In this document: positions 50,828 to 59,195 of the stretch, in pieces
Layout of the letters: each line of letters opens with the position of its first letter
Numbering within the stretch: position 1 is the stretch's first letter
Origin: AG25 sp035518815
GTDB taxonomy: Bacteria > Gemmatimonadota > Gemmatimonadetes > Gemmatimonadales > GWC2-71-9
Assembly: GCA_035518815.1 (NCBI GenBank)
Contig: DATIXG010000072.1
Location: forward strand, 124,001-188,000
DNA: 64,000 nt
Reading direction: 5' to 3'
Made by a program: the position numbers and the translations under genes
The notes under the pieces: generated by a model
Database searches by the model: none
Told to the model about the DNA's origin: nothing
The model's input: only the letters and a program-made list of their open reading frames with translations

Positions 50828-51172
50828 ATGGTGTCACGGTCGCGGCGCGCCCGCTTGCTTCTCGCCGGTCTCCTGGCCCTGCAGGTCGGGATGCCGGGCG
50901 CCGTCGCGTGGGCGGATGCGCGGCTCGACGCGACCAGCGCCTTGGCCGTCGCGCACTTCGAATCGCACACGACCGCATCGTGTGTGCACATCCATCCGGC
51001 GGACTGCGCCTTTCACCGCTTTCTGTCCGCTCCCCTCGCGCCAGGCAGGCCCCTCGCGGTCAGCCTTCGCGTAGGTGCACCTCGCGCCGTTTGGTATGTC
51101 TCCCGTGATGTCGGCTTCACCGCTCCGCAGGAACGCCTCCCCGACTCTCGCGCTCCACCGCAGCTCTCGTAA
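50828..51172 (+). CDS. Small exported Cys/His protein, paralogue B
   Basis: This 114-residue protein has a basic start and a signal sequence (RARLLLAGLLALQVGMPGAVAWADA), then FESHTTASCVHIHPADCAFH and a tail ending LPDSRAPPQLS. It matches paralogue A at 20860 through E-x-H-x-x-ASCV-x-IH, a second CA followed by Cys or His, RVG-x-P, and the RAPP..LS end. An earlier in-frame start at 50759 would put the promoter inside the gene. It lies 100 bases upstream of the 796-residue TonB receptor gene and has a hairpin in the gap, like paralogue A. A periplasmic metal-binding role is inferred, not shown. Confidence 0.7.
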   Translation: MVSRSRRARLLLAGLLALQVGMPGAVAWADARLDATSALAVAHFESHTTASCVHIHPADCAFHRFLSAPLAPGRPLAVSLRVGAPRAVWYVSRDVGFTAPQERLPDSRAPPQLS

Positions 51173-51205
51173 CCCGGTCTGACCCGCGCCACGGCGCGGC
51201 CCTTG

Positions 51206-51243
51206 GCACGGAACGAACCCCGGGACCCCGGGGCGCGCCGTGC
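51206..51243 (+). other. Two-tier hairpin before the first TonB receptor
   Basis: GCACGG (51206-51211) pairs with CCGTGC (51238-51243). Inside, CCCCGG (51218-51223) pairs with CCGGGG (51228-51233). It sits in the same place relative to its genes as the hairpin at 21221. A ribosome site GGGAGG follows before 51273. Confidence 0.45.
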
Positions 51244-51272
51244 AATGACCGCTTGTACGGGAGGCTAGTTCC

Positions 51273-53663
51273 ATGCGCAGCATTCCATTTCCATACCTGG
51301 CGCGAGCCCTGGTATTTCTCGCGCTCGTTGCCGCACCTCGCACCGCTCACTCGACCCCCGCGCCCAAGGTGTCAGGCCGCGTCGCGGCCGTCGGCGGAGC
51401 ACCCGCCGCCATCCCGGCCACCGGCGTCGGGGACATCAGCGGTGCCGTGACCGACAGCGTCACCGGGAAGCCGTTGCCGGGCGGCGAGGTGCGAATCGTC
51501 CAACGTGGGAACGTGGTCGCGACGACGACCACCGACGCGTTCGGCGAGTTCATCGTACACAACCTCGCGGCGGGCTCCTACACCGTCGAAGTCCGCTACC
51601 TGGGCTATCGCGTTGCGTCGCGCGAGGTCAACCTGACCGGAGCAGCCGCGCAACAAGCGCTCGCCTTCCAAATGGCGCCCATCCCCGTCAACCTCGAGGC
51701 GGTGCAGGTCCGGGCGGAGGTGCCGCTCGCCGTGGACACAAGGACCGGAAATCAGGTGTTCAAGCAGAACGACTACCACGGCGCACCCAGCAGCACCGCG
51801 TCGCAGATCCTGCAGCAGTCCATCGCGGGGGCGGCGCGGGCGCCGACGGGCGAGGTCCACATTCGGGGCCAGCACGCCGAGTACACCTACTACGTCGACG
51901 GCATCCCGGTCCAATCGGGAATCTCGGGCAGCCTGAACGAGTTGTTCGACCCCGAGGTCGTGAATCAGATCGTCTTTCAGACGGGCGGGTGGGACCCTGA
52001 GTTCGGGAACAAAAACGCGGCGATCGTCAACGTCACCACGCGCATCCCCGCCGGCGGATTCCATGCCGACCTCGGGGCGTATGGCGGGTCATTCACCACG
52101 AACGGCCAGTCGCTCAACCTGAGTACCAACGCCGGTAAGTGGGGGTTCTTCGCGTCGGGCACCCGGAAAGTCACGGATATGCGTCAGGAGCCCGTCGCCT
52201 TCGACACCGTCACCAATGAGCCCTTCAACTACCACAACGACGGTGAGGACCTGTTCGGGTTCGGCAAGATCGAGTATGTCCCGTCCGCACACGACGTCGT
52301 GAACCTCGACGTGAACTGGTCGCGTACGCATTTCGCCGTGCCCTTCGACTCGTCGCAGGGGATCACCGACGCTCATCAACAGGATGTAAACGGTTTCGTC
52401 AATCTCGGGTGGCGGCACCGCTTCGCCGTCGAGCAGGGAGAGGGAGGGCGCGCGTCGGAGCTGTTTGCCGGCGGCTTCTATCGGAACGGCAGCTTGACCT
52501 ACACACCCGGCGTCGCGGACGAGCCGTCATTCGTCTTCTATCCCGACACGACGACAGCTTACAACCTCAGCGAGGACAGGAATTTCAACTCGGTGGGCGC
52601 AAAGCTTGATTACCTGTTCCGCCCGCACCACGGTCTCGAGTTCAAGCTCGGCGCTCAGGGGTCAATCACGCGTGGGCACGAGGATTTCGAGACGGTCGAT
52701 TCGGCTGGCAACCCGGGCCCCGCCTCCAACTCGGACCTGAATGGCAGCGACGTCGGCGCCTACGCGCAGGTAGCCATCTCCCCCTCGGACCGGTGGGAGC
52801 TCCGGACCGGGCTCCGCTTCGACAATCACAACGCGCCGTTCGCGGGCAACCAGAACCAGCTGAGCCCGCGAGTGAAGCTCAGTTTCCTGGCGGATCCGGC
52901 CAACACGTTCTGGGTATACTACGGGCGCCTCTTTATTCCGACGAATGTGGAGGACTTACGAGCGATCACGAGCGTCGCCCAGGGCGACACCGTGGCCGAG
53001 CCGACGCTGCCCGAGCGGGATGACTTTTTCGAAGTAGGCTACGTCCACCGCTTCTCGTTCGGCGTCGTGACGAAGCTCTCCGGCTACTACAAGGTCAGCA
53101 AGCCAGGGATTGACGACAACACGGTTCCTGGGTCGTCGATCGTGACCTCGGTGAACATCGAGGAGGTTCACACCACGGGGATCGAGGCGGTTGTGGAGGT
53201 GCGGACGCGAGGCCCCTTCTCGGGCTACCTGAACTTCGCGTTGAACCACGCCTACGGCTCCGGGGCGATCACAGGGGGATTCTTCCCAACGGCGCCGCCG
53301 GCCGGCGATTTCGACCTCGATCACGACCAGCGGATCTCGGTGGCGGGGAATGCGATCTACGCACACCACGGCTGGTATCTGTCGGCGACCGGGATCTATG
53401 GGACGGGCCTCACGAACGGCAACGAAGACGCCACCTTCGGCACCCGCCTGCTGGACTTCAATGCGGATGGGCACGTGGCCCCGAACTTCATTCTCAACGC
53501 CAGCGTGGGCTACACGTGGGTGGTCGGGAGCACCGCCATTCGGCCGCAGCTCTACGTGGACAACCTGCTCGACAACCACTACTTGCTAAAAGGGGCCTTC
53601 TTCAGTGGAGCGTCGGTTGGCCGGCCGCGTTCGGTCCAATTTCGCGTGAGCATGGGGGTCTAG
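51273..53663 (+). CDS. TonB-dependent receptor with carboxypeptidase-regulatory-like N-domain
   Basis: This 796-residue protein starts at ATG 51273 with a GGGAGG ribosome site nine bases upstream. A signal peptide is followed by a CarboxypepD_reg-like domain (about 50-130: GAVTDSVTGKPLPGGEVRIV, SYTVEVRYLGYRVASREV), a plug (about 150-265, including VHIRGQHAEYTYYVDGIPV) and a barrel. It has no recognisable siderophore or B12 marker. It imports an unknown ligand. The Cys/His protein gene directly upstream suggests a metal or metal complex. Confidence 0.9.
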   Translation: MRSIPFPYLARALVFLALVAAPRTAHSTPAPKVSGRVAAVGGAPAAIPATGVGDISGAVTDSVTGKPLPGGEVRIVQRGNVVATTTTDAFGEFIVHNLAAGSYTVEVRYLGYRVASREVNLTGAAAQQALAFQMAPIPVNLEAVQVRAEVPLAVDTRTGNQVFKQNDYHGAPSSTASQILQQSIAGAARAPTGEVHIRGQHAEYTYYVDGIPVQSGISGSLNELFDPEVVNQIVFQTGGWDPEFGNKNAAIVNVTTRIPAGGFHADLGAYGGSFTTNGQSLNLSTNAGKWGFFASGTRKVTDMRQEPVAFDTVTNEPFNYHNDGEDLFGFGKIEYVPSAHDVVNLDVNWSRTHFAVPFDSSQGITDAHQQDVNGFVNLGWRHRFAVEQGEGGRASELFAGGFYRNGSLTYTPGVADEPSFVFYPDTTTAYNLSEDRNFNSVGAKLDYLFRPHHGLEFKLGAQGSITRGHEDFETVDSAGNPGPASNSDLNGSDVGAYAQVAISPSDRWELRTGLRFDNHNAPFAGNQNQLSPRVKLSFLADPANTFWVYYGRLFIPTNVEDLRAITSVAQGDTVAEPTLPERDDFFEVGYVHRFSFGVVTKLSGYYKVSKPGIDDNTVPGSSIVTSVNIEEVHTTGIEAVVEVRTRGPFSGYLNFALNHAYGSGAITGGFFPTAPPAGDFDLDHDQRISVAGNAIYAHHGWYLSATGIYGTGLTNGNEDATFGTRLLDFNADGHVAPNFILNASVGYTWVVGSTAIRPQLYVDNLLDNHYLLKGAFFSGASVGRPRSVQFRVSMGV

Positions 53664-53705
53664 AGATGCTTCTCGACCTGTCGCGGCGTTCATCGCCCGC
53701 GTAAC

Positions 53706-55631
53706 GTGGGCGTACTGAGCGCCGCGGTACGGCTTGCGGCAGGCCTCGGCGTGGTCGCCGGAGTCGGCGCGGCGCAGAGCACGGGTGACAGCGCCGAGGC
53801 CCCGCCTGCCAGTCTCATCGAGCTACTCGAGGAGACGCCCGGCATTCGTGTGGAGACCACATCCCCGGGGCTCGGCTCGGTGGGGATTCGCATTCAAGGT
53901 CTCCCGGGCGAATACACCGAGGTACTCGTCGACGGACTCCCGCTGCTCGGCGTCCAATCCGGAGGGTTGGGGTTCGCGCAGGTGTCGGCGCTCGACATCG
54001 AGCGCGTGGAGGTGGTCAAGGGTCCGGCGACGGCCTTGTACGGACCGTCCTCGTTGGGCGGGATCGTGAATCTCATTTCCCGTCCGCCCGGCGGTGCACC
54101 GGAGGTCGTGCTCAATCAGACCTCCCAGGACGGCACCGATCTCATGGCCTGGTTGTCTCAGGGTCTCGGAGACCGCTGGGGTCTCACGGTCCTCGGCGGC
54201 GCGCACCGGCAGGGCGCGCAGGATGTCAACAACGACGCCTGGGCCGACGTGCCGGGCTTCCAGCGCATCGAGCTACGACCTCGGCTCTTCTGGAAGACTC
54301 CGCGCGGCGCCTCGCTCGTCGCGACCCTGGGCGGGATGTCCGAAGAGCGCGCGGGTGGGACCCTGCCGGGAATGATCCTGGCCGACGGACAGTCCTTCGC
54401 CACGTCCGCGAACACCAACCGTGCGGATGTGGGACTGGTCGGCGTGTTTCCGGTAGCCGGTGCCGACACATTCACCGTGCGGGGATCGGCGGCCGGCGCG
54501 TGGGAGCGGGAAACATTCGGACCGACCACCCAGCGCTACGTGCAGCACGGGGAGTACCACACGGCCTTCACTCAGGCCACGCTGACTGTCCCCGGCTCCA
54601 AAGTCACATGGGTCGTCGGGGCGGCGTACGAGCAGAATGCGTTTCATTCCCCCGACCTGGCGGGGTTCGAATACACGTACAACACACCGTCCCTGCTGGC
54701 GCAGGCGACCGTGGCCCTCGGCTCGAGGTTCAGTGTGATGGCGAACGGCCGCTGTGACTGGCAGAGCGAATACGGCACCACGTGCAGCCCGCGCGGGACT
54801 GCGTTGTTCCGCGGGCCGGGACGGTGGGAGGTCTGGCTATCTGGCGCGACCGGATTCTTCGCACCGACCCCGTTTCTCGACGAGACCGAGGGGATCCCCC
54901 TCGCTCGACTCGTTCCGTTCACGACGCGGGTCATCACGATTTGCAGCGCCGGCCTCTGCTCGAGCGACTCGGGGGGCGTGCGCACCACGGCGCCCTTCTC
55001 GATTGCGGCACAACGGGCCCGCTACGGCTCGCTCGATTTCGCGCGACGCGTGAAAGGGCTCGAGCTTGGGGCAACGTTCTTCACGGCCAGTGTCGACCAC
55101 CCCCTCATCCTCTCGGAGCTGAACCCGTTCGACGAGCGCCCACAACTGGTCAACGCCTCCGGCCCGCTTCGCACCGCAGGCGCGGAGCTCGCCGTAGTCT
55201 ATGCTCCGCGGACCATACGGATTGCGGCAGACTACACCTACCTCCACTCGACGCTGATTTCCGCAGCGACGGCCAGCCGCGTTGAGGCACCACTCACCCC
55301 CCGGCACAGCGGGGCGCTCGATGTCGGGTGGAGGGAAGCCTCCCGCAGGACACGCCTGGGGCTTCACATCGCCTATACTGGTCGGCAAGCCGTCTTCGAC
55401 GACCCCTACCGCACCGCGACCCCGTCTTACGCGACCGTCGCGTTCCGCGCCTCGCGCCGCATCGGCGTCATCGACTTGTACCTGAACGGCGAGAACCTCG
55501 GCAACGTGCGACAGACGCAGTACGACCCCCTGCTCATGCATGCGCCGAGCGCGGAGCTGCAGTGGACCACTGAGGTGTGGGCTCCGCTGGAGGGGCGCGT
55601 GCTCAACGCCGGCGTGCGGGTCGCGTTCTAA
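53706..55631 (+). CDS. TonB-dependent receptor, second copy type
   Basis: This 641-residue protein starts at GTG 53706, 42 bases after the previous receptor. A signal peptide (VRLAAGLGVVAGVGAAQS) leads almost at once into the plug (SLIELLEETPGIRVE, GIRIQGLPGEYTEVLVDGLPLLG, IERVEVVKGPATALYGPSSLGGIVNLIS) and then the barrel. It is shorter than the first receptor and lacks the regulatory-like N-domain. A TonB box is not obvious before the plug, so either the N-terminus is compact or the true start is upstream. It is probably co-transcribed with the first receptor. Confidence 0.88.
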   Translation: MGVLSAAVRLAAGLGVVAGVGAAQSTGDSAEAPPASLIELLEETPGIRVETTSPGLGSVGIRIQGLPGEYTEVLVDGLPLLGVQSGGLGFAQVSALDIERVEVVKGPATALYGPSSLGGIVNLISRPPGGAPEVVLNQTSQDGTDLMAWLSQGLGDRWGLTVLGGAHRQGAQDVNNDAWADVPGFQRIELRPRLFWKTPRGASLVATLGGMSEERAGGTLPGMILADGQSFATSANTNRADVGLVGVFPVAGADTFTVRGSAAGAWERETFGPTTQRYVQHGEYHTAFTQATLTVPGSKVTWVVGAAYEQNAFHSPDLAGFEYTYNTPSLLAQATVALGSRFSVMANGRCDWQSEYGTTCSPRGTALFRGPGRWEVWLSGATGFFAPTPFLDETEGIPLARLVPFTTRVITICSAGLCSSDSGGVRTTAPFSIAAQRARYGSLDFARRVKGLELGATFFTASVDHPLILSELNPFDERPQLVNASGPLRTAGAELAVVYAPRTIRIAADYTYLHSTLISAATASRVEAPLTPRHSGALDVGWREASRRTRLGLHIAYTGRQAVFDDPYRTATPSYATVAFRASRRIGVIDLYLNGENLGNVRQTQYDPLLMHAPSAELQWTTEVWAPLEGRVLNAGVRVAF

Positions 55632-55658
55632 GCTCCGAGGGCCACTCCTGAAATGAAA

Positions 55659-55681
55659 CGAGGCGGCACAAGGCCGCCTCG
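55659..55681. terminator. Bidirectional terminator after the second receptor
   Basis: CGAGGCGGC (55659-55667) and GCCGCCTCG (55673-55681) form a perfect 9-bp stem with a five-base loop. On the minus strand the T-rich TTTCATTTC follows. It can end transcription from both the receptor and the minus-strand relic at 55720. Confidence 0.75.
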
Positions 55682-55719
55682 CTCCTCTCAGGCAATTCTC
55701 CTGCAACTTCCACCGGGGA

Positions 55720-55863
55720 TTACGACCGGCATCCGACAATGGTCGCCGGAGCGGTCTGCAGGGGCACTATCCCTGCAACATCTTCTACCGCGCAGTCCGG
55801 CTCACGTTCCCCCCGGCCGCGCAACGGCTCGACTCGCGTCCCTGGTCCTGCCAAGGTGCAGCT
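55720..55863 (-). pseudogene. Relic of the C-terminus of the beta-propeller gene
   Basis: The minus strand encodes EREPDCAVEDVAGIVPLQ followed by TAPATIVGCRS and a TAA. The 48640 gene ends EREPVYAVDDVAGMLFLR followed by TAPTTIVGYRL. By eye 19 of 29 residues are identical. Only about 48 codons remain and no start exists; the frame is closed upstream by the stop of the 55864 gene. Nucleotide similarity continues into the coding region with scattered differences. This is a decayed duplicate. Confidence 0.75.
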
Positions 55864-56385
55864 CTATGAGCACTTAGGCGAGGGAAACACCGCCATTTTC
55901 ACGATGCCCACCAGCTGCACGCCCACAAGCAGCACCAAGAGGAACCACGTGAGCCGTCGCGAACGGGCCCGCGAATCCAGCGAACGGCGGTAGACGCTCC
56001 AGCCGACAAAGACGACCAGCGTCTCCACTAGCAGGTCCAGGGCCGGATAGTCGTACAGCGACAGGCCGATCATCGGGCCCCCGGGCCATGTGGGCTTGTA
56101 GCCGGTGAGATAGTCGGCGAGGGCGTGCGAGACGACGGTGGCCGCAATGACAGCCGTAGCCCCGCGACTGCGGGTCCACCCGAACGCTGCCAGCCCGAAC
56201 AGAGTGGCGAGCACCAGAACGGCGGGGATGGAGTGCGACACCATCGCGGACGCGTCGGGGGCGGTTACGCACCCGACGACCTGCACCCAATCGCACGCCT
56301 GCGTCGCGACGACCAGGAGCCAGAGCGGTGCGTCGCGCCGCAGACCGCGGGCGCCGAGGGCGATCCCCAGATGACCGGCGTACAC
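55864..56385 (-). CDS. Membrane-bound metal-dependent hydrolase-like protein (YdjM/DUF457 type)
   Basis: This 173-residue protein has four membrane segments and polar residues within them: GHLGIALGARGL at the N-terminus, VSHALADYLTG and SLYDYPALDLLVE. The His and Asp pattern in the membrane (HxxxAL, HALxDxL) suits the YdjM family, proposed to be metal-dependent hydrolases. It starts at GTG 56385, directly after a 45-codon gene. The function is unproven. Confidence 0.7.
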   Translation of the reverse strand: MYAGHLGIALGARGLRRDAPLWLLVVATQACDWVQVVGCVTAPDASAMVSHSIPAVLVLATLFGLAAFGWTRSRGATAVIAATVVSHALADYLTGYKPTWPGGPMIGLSLYDYPALDLLVETLVVFVGWSVYRRSLDSRARSRRLTWFLLVLLVGVQLVGIVKMAVFPSPKCS

Positions 56386-56523
56386 CTATGGGCTGGGCGG
56401 ACCGCGCCGGAGCCGGCGATCGATCACGACCGTCAGCACGGCGGGCACGAGGAGCGCGACGACGAGGAGGTACGGGTACATTGCGAGCGCTGCATTATAC
56501 CCAGTTGCGCCGAGGTCGCTCAT
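56386..56523 (-). CDS. Possible 45-residue single-pass membrane protein
   Basis: MSDLGATGYNAALAMYP precedes a hydrophobic stretch (LLVVALLVPAVLTVV) and a basic tail (DRRLRRG), a plausible single membrane helix. Its ATG at 56523 and the polX ATG at 56522 overlap in the palindrome CATG on opposite strands. No good ribosome site is visible. It is adjacent to the YdjM-like gene (two bases), so co-expression is plausible. Confidence 0.4.
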   Translation of the reverse strand: MSDLGATGYNAALAMYPYLLVVALLVPAVLTVVIDRRLRRGPPSP

Positions 56524-58240
56524 GCAAAACCCCGACATCGCCCGTGCCTTCGACGAGGTCGCCGACCTCCTCGAGATCAAGGACGAGAACCCGTTTCGTA
56601 TCCGCGCCTACCGTAATGCGGCGCGCGCCATCCGCGACTTCCCCGACCCCGCGGCGGATTGGGTGCGCGCCGGGCGTGACCTGACCGAGATCCCGGGAAT
56701 CGGCGAGGACCTGGCCGAGAAGATCGCGGCCCTCGTGCGGACCGGCGAGCTGCCGCTGCGCAAACAACTCCTGGCCAAGCTGCCCGCCGGCCTCCTCGAT
56801 CTGCTGCGCATCCCGGGACTCGGCCCCAAGCGGGTCAAGCTGCTCTACTCGAAACTCAAGATCAAAACGGCCGCCGATCTCGAGAAAGCGCTCGACGCCG
56901 GGAAGGTGACGAAGCTCAAGGGGTTCGGCCCCAAGATGGAGGAGAAGCTGCGCGCGGGACTCGGCCTAGCGCAGGTCACCGAGCGCCGGTTGCTCCTCAA
57001 CGAGGCGGAGATTCAGGCGGACGCCGTGGTCAACTATCTCAAGGCAGGCGGTGGTATCCGCGAGATCGCGGTCGCCGGCAGCTACCGGCGCCGCCGGGAA
57101 ACGATCGGCGATCTCGACATCCTCGCCACGGCGACGAGCAGCGCGAAGGTGATGCAACGCTTCACCGCGTATCCCGATGTCGCCGAGATCGTCTCCAAGG
57201 GCGAGACACGCTCGACGGTGAAGCTCGCGGGCGGGTTGCAGGTGGACCTGCGAGCGGTCGAGCCCGCCTCGTACGGCGCCGCCCTCCAGTACTTCACCGG
57301 CTCCAAGGCCCACAACGTCGAGCTGCGCAAGATCGCGCAGGACCAGGGCTACAAGCTGAATGAGTACGGTCTCTTCAAGGGCGCGCGCCGCGTGGCGGGC
57401 AAGACCGAGGAGGAGATCTACGCCAAGCTCGGGCTGGACTGGATTCCGCCGGAGCTGAGGGAAGAGCGCGGCGAAATCGCCCTCGCGCGCGAGCATCGGT
57501 TGCCGAAGCTCGTAGCCGTGGACGACATGCGCGGCGACCTGCAGATGCACACGAACACGACCGACGGCAAGGGCACGATCGACGAGATGGCGCAGGCGGC
57601 GCAGGCCCGCGGGTACGAGTACATCGCGATCACGGATCACTCGAAGCGCGTCATGATGGCCCATGGGCTCGACGCCGCCGGCCTGCGCGCGCAGTGGAAG
57701 GTGATCGACGCGTGGAACGCCGCCGCGCGCGGCTTCACGATCCTGAAGAGCGTGGAGATGGATATCCTCGAGTCGGGCGAGCTCGACCTGCCCGACGACG
57801 TGCTCGCCGAGGCCGACTACGTGGTGGCCACGATTCACTACGGCATCGCGCAACCGGAGAAAGAGATCACGCGCCGGATGCTGGGCGCGGTGCGGCACCG
57901 CTGGGTGGACGCGATCGGGCATCCGACGGGCCGGATTCTCGGCAAGCGCGAGCCCTATCCCCTCGACTTCGACGCGGTGGCCCGCGCGGCCGCGGCGGAG
58001 GGGTGCTTGCTCGAGCTGAACGGCCACCCGGACCGCATGGACCTGCCCGACACGCTGGCCGCGGCCGCGAAACAGCTCGGCGCGCGGTTCGTGCTGTCCA
58101 CCGACAGCCATCAGCCAGGCAATCTCGCGTTCATGAAGTACGCCGTGGATCTGGCGCGAAGAGCCGGACTCGAGGCGGGGGACATCCTCAACACCAGGCC
58201 GCTGGCGGATTTTCGAAAGGGCCTGAAGCGGGCCCGCTAG
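56522..58240 (+). CDS. polX: DNA polymerase X / 3'-5' exonuclease (PolX)
   Basis: This 572-residue protein has HhH motifs (EIPGIGEDLAEKI and IPGLGPKRVKLLY), a PolX nucleotidyl-transferase domain with catalytic Asp in GDLDILA (near 195) and QVDLRAV, and a PHP domain (from about 333: DLQMHTNTTDGKG, ITDHS, VEMDI, TIHYG, STDSHQ). PHP-containing PolX proteins do gap filling and 3'-5' exonuclease or AP endonuclease work in base excision repair. The length is the family's usual. It converges on the regulator with the two stops sharing CTAG. Confidence 0.96.
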   Translation: MQNPDIARAFDEVADLLEIKDENPFRIRAYRNAARAIRDFPDPAADWVRAGRDLTEIPGIGEDLAEKIAALVRTGELPLRKQLLAKLPAGLLDLLRIPGLGPKRVKLLYSKLKIKTAADLEKALDAGKVTKLKGFGPKMEEKLRAGLGLAQVTERRLLLNEAEIQADAVVNYLKAGGGIREIAVAGSYRRRRETIGDLDILATATSSAKVMQRFTAYPDVAEIVSKGETRSTVKLAGGLQVDLRAVEPASYGAALQYFTGSKAHNVELRKIAQDQGYKLNEYGLFKGARRVAGKTEEEIYAKLGLDWIPPELREERGEIALAREHRLPKLVAVDDMRGDLQMHTNTTDGKGTIDEMAQAAQARGYEYIAITDHSKRVMMAHGLDAAGLRAQWKVIDAWNAAARGFTILKSVEMDILESGELDLPDDVLAEADYVVATIHYGIAQPEKEITRRMLGAVRHRWVDAIGHPTGRILGKREPYPLDFDAVARAAAAEGCLLELNGHPDRMDLPDTLAAAAKQLGARFVLSTDSHQPGNLAFMKYAVDLARRAGLEAGDILNTRPLADFRKGLKRAR

Positions 58241-59037
58241 GCGCTCCCCGTCTTTCGCTCGCGCTTCGCCGCCGCTCCCTGCCGGGGGGCCGGCTTCAAG
58301 CGCTGAAATCGGTAGCCGGCGCTGCGGACGGTCTCGATGCAGAGCCCTGCGTCGCCGAGCTTGTGGCGCAGCCGCTGGAGATGCATGTCCACCGTCCGCG
58401 TCGTCACATCTGATGGCGCCCCCCACACCGTTTCGAGCAGCTCCGCGCGGCTCTGCACGCGTCCTTCGCGCTGCATGAGCGTCCGGAGCAGCTTGAACTC
58501 GGTGGCCGTGAGCTTCACATCGTTGCCATGCACCAGCACCCGATGGGCGGTGCGATCGAGCACAATCGGTCCGACCGACAGCCGGCCCCCCGAGGAGACG
58601 CTGTGGGATACGAGCCGGCGGGTGATCGCGCGCACGCGGAGGACCAGCTCTTCGGCCGAGCAGGGCTTGGAGAGACAGTCATCCGCCCCGAGCGAAAGGC
58701 CTTTGATGCGGTCGGGCTCCCGGTCGCGCTCGACCAGAAACAGCACACCGACCTCTCTCGTCTCTTCGCGCACTCGCAGCTGGGCAAGCACTTCGAAGCC
58801 GGAGAGTCCGACGAGGGCCGCGTCGAGCACGATGAGCGTGGGCCGCTCCTCGCGCGCGGTCTCGATCGCGTCGAGTCCATTGACGACAGTGCTGACCCGA
58901 TAGCCGGCGCGCGCGAGATGATACGCGACCGCCGCGTTCAGATCCGCCTCACTCCCGGCGACGAGGACGCGGTGTGTACTTCCGCCGTTCCCGTGGGCGG
59001 CGGATTCACTCGTCTCGCGCATGGACCCGATTCCCAT
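58237..59037 (-). CDS. OmpR/PhoB-family response regulator with atypical receiver
   Basis: This 266-residue protein has a receiver (about 22-135) and a winged-helix effector (about 150-250, with LTATEFKLLRTLMQREGRV and TVDMHLQRLRHKLG). The phospho-acceptor Asp (VLDAALVGLSG) and Lys (CLSKPC) are kept, but the acidic pair at the start is VAGSEAD (Gly-Ser in place of Asp-Asp) and the Thr is Val (LFLVER). Phosphorylation may therefore be weak. It has no adjacent histidine kinase. Upstream repeats suggest autoregulation. Confidence 0.88.
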   Translation of the reverse strand: MGIGSMRETSESAAHGNGGSTHRVLVAGSEADLNAAVAYHLARAGYRVSTVVNGLDAIETAREERPTLIVLDAALVGLSGFEVLAQLRVREETREVGVLFLVERDREPDRIKGLSLGADDCLSKPCSAEELVLRVRAITRRLVSHSVSSGGRLSVGPIVLDRTAHRVLVHGNDVKLTATEFKLLRTLMQREGRVQSRAELLETVWGAPSDVTTRTVDMHLQRLRHKLGDAGLCIETVRSAGYRFQRLKPAPRQGAAAKRERKTGSA

Positions 59038-59060
59038 TGACGTGTCGCTGAATGTGACGT

Positions 59061-59093
59061 TCCCCCGTCACCGTTCGGTCACGCGTTCGTCAC
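59061..59093. promoter_or_regulatory. Three 11-bp direct repeats ending GTCAC upstream of the regulator
   Basis: GTCAC occurs at 59067, 59078 and 59089, exactly 11 bases apart, with related flanks (CGTTCGGTCAC, GCGTTCGTCAC). An inverted GTGAC lies at 59054-59058. Eleven-base direct repeats are the operator geometry of PhoB/OmpR proteins, and the array lies 30-56 bases upstream of such a gene on the minus strand. Confidence 0.55.
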
Positions 59094-59195
59094 GGACTCT
59101 ACAGCCCTTCTTGTGCGGTTCTTGCTGGGGTCGCGGTTACACGATTGTTGACCGCTACGGGCTGGGCCGTGACATGTGAGGTCTAGCGTCTCCCG

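Noticed and set aside
53666..53704. A 12-codon frame (MLLDLSRRSSPA) before the second TonB receptor as a leader peptide or its true start
   Set aside because: It ends in TAA before GTG 53706 and shows no link to the receptor frame; only a weak case for a leader.
59148..59176. A promoter TTGACC/GACATG for the pseudo-hydrolase operon
   Set aside because: The -35 match is good but the -10 is poor at 17 bases, so I do not list it as a feature.
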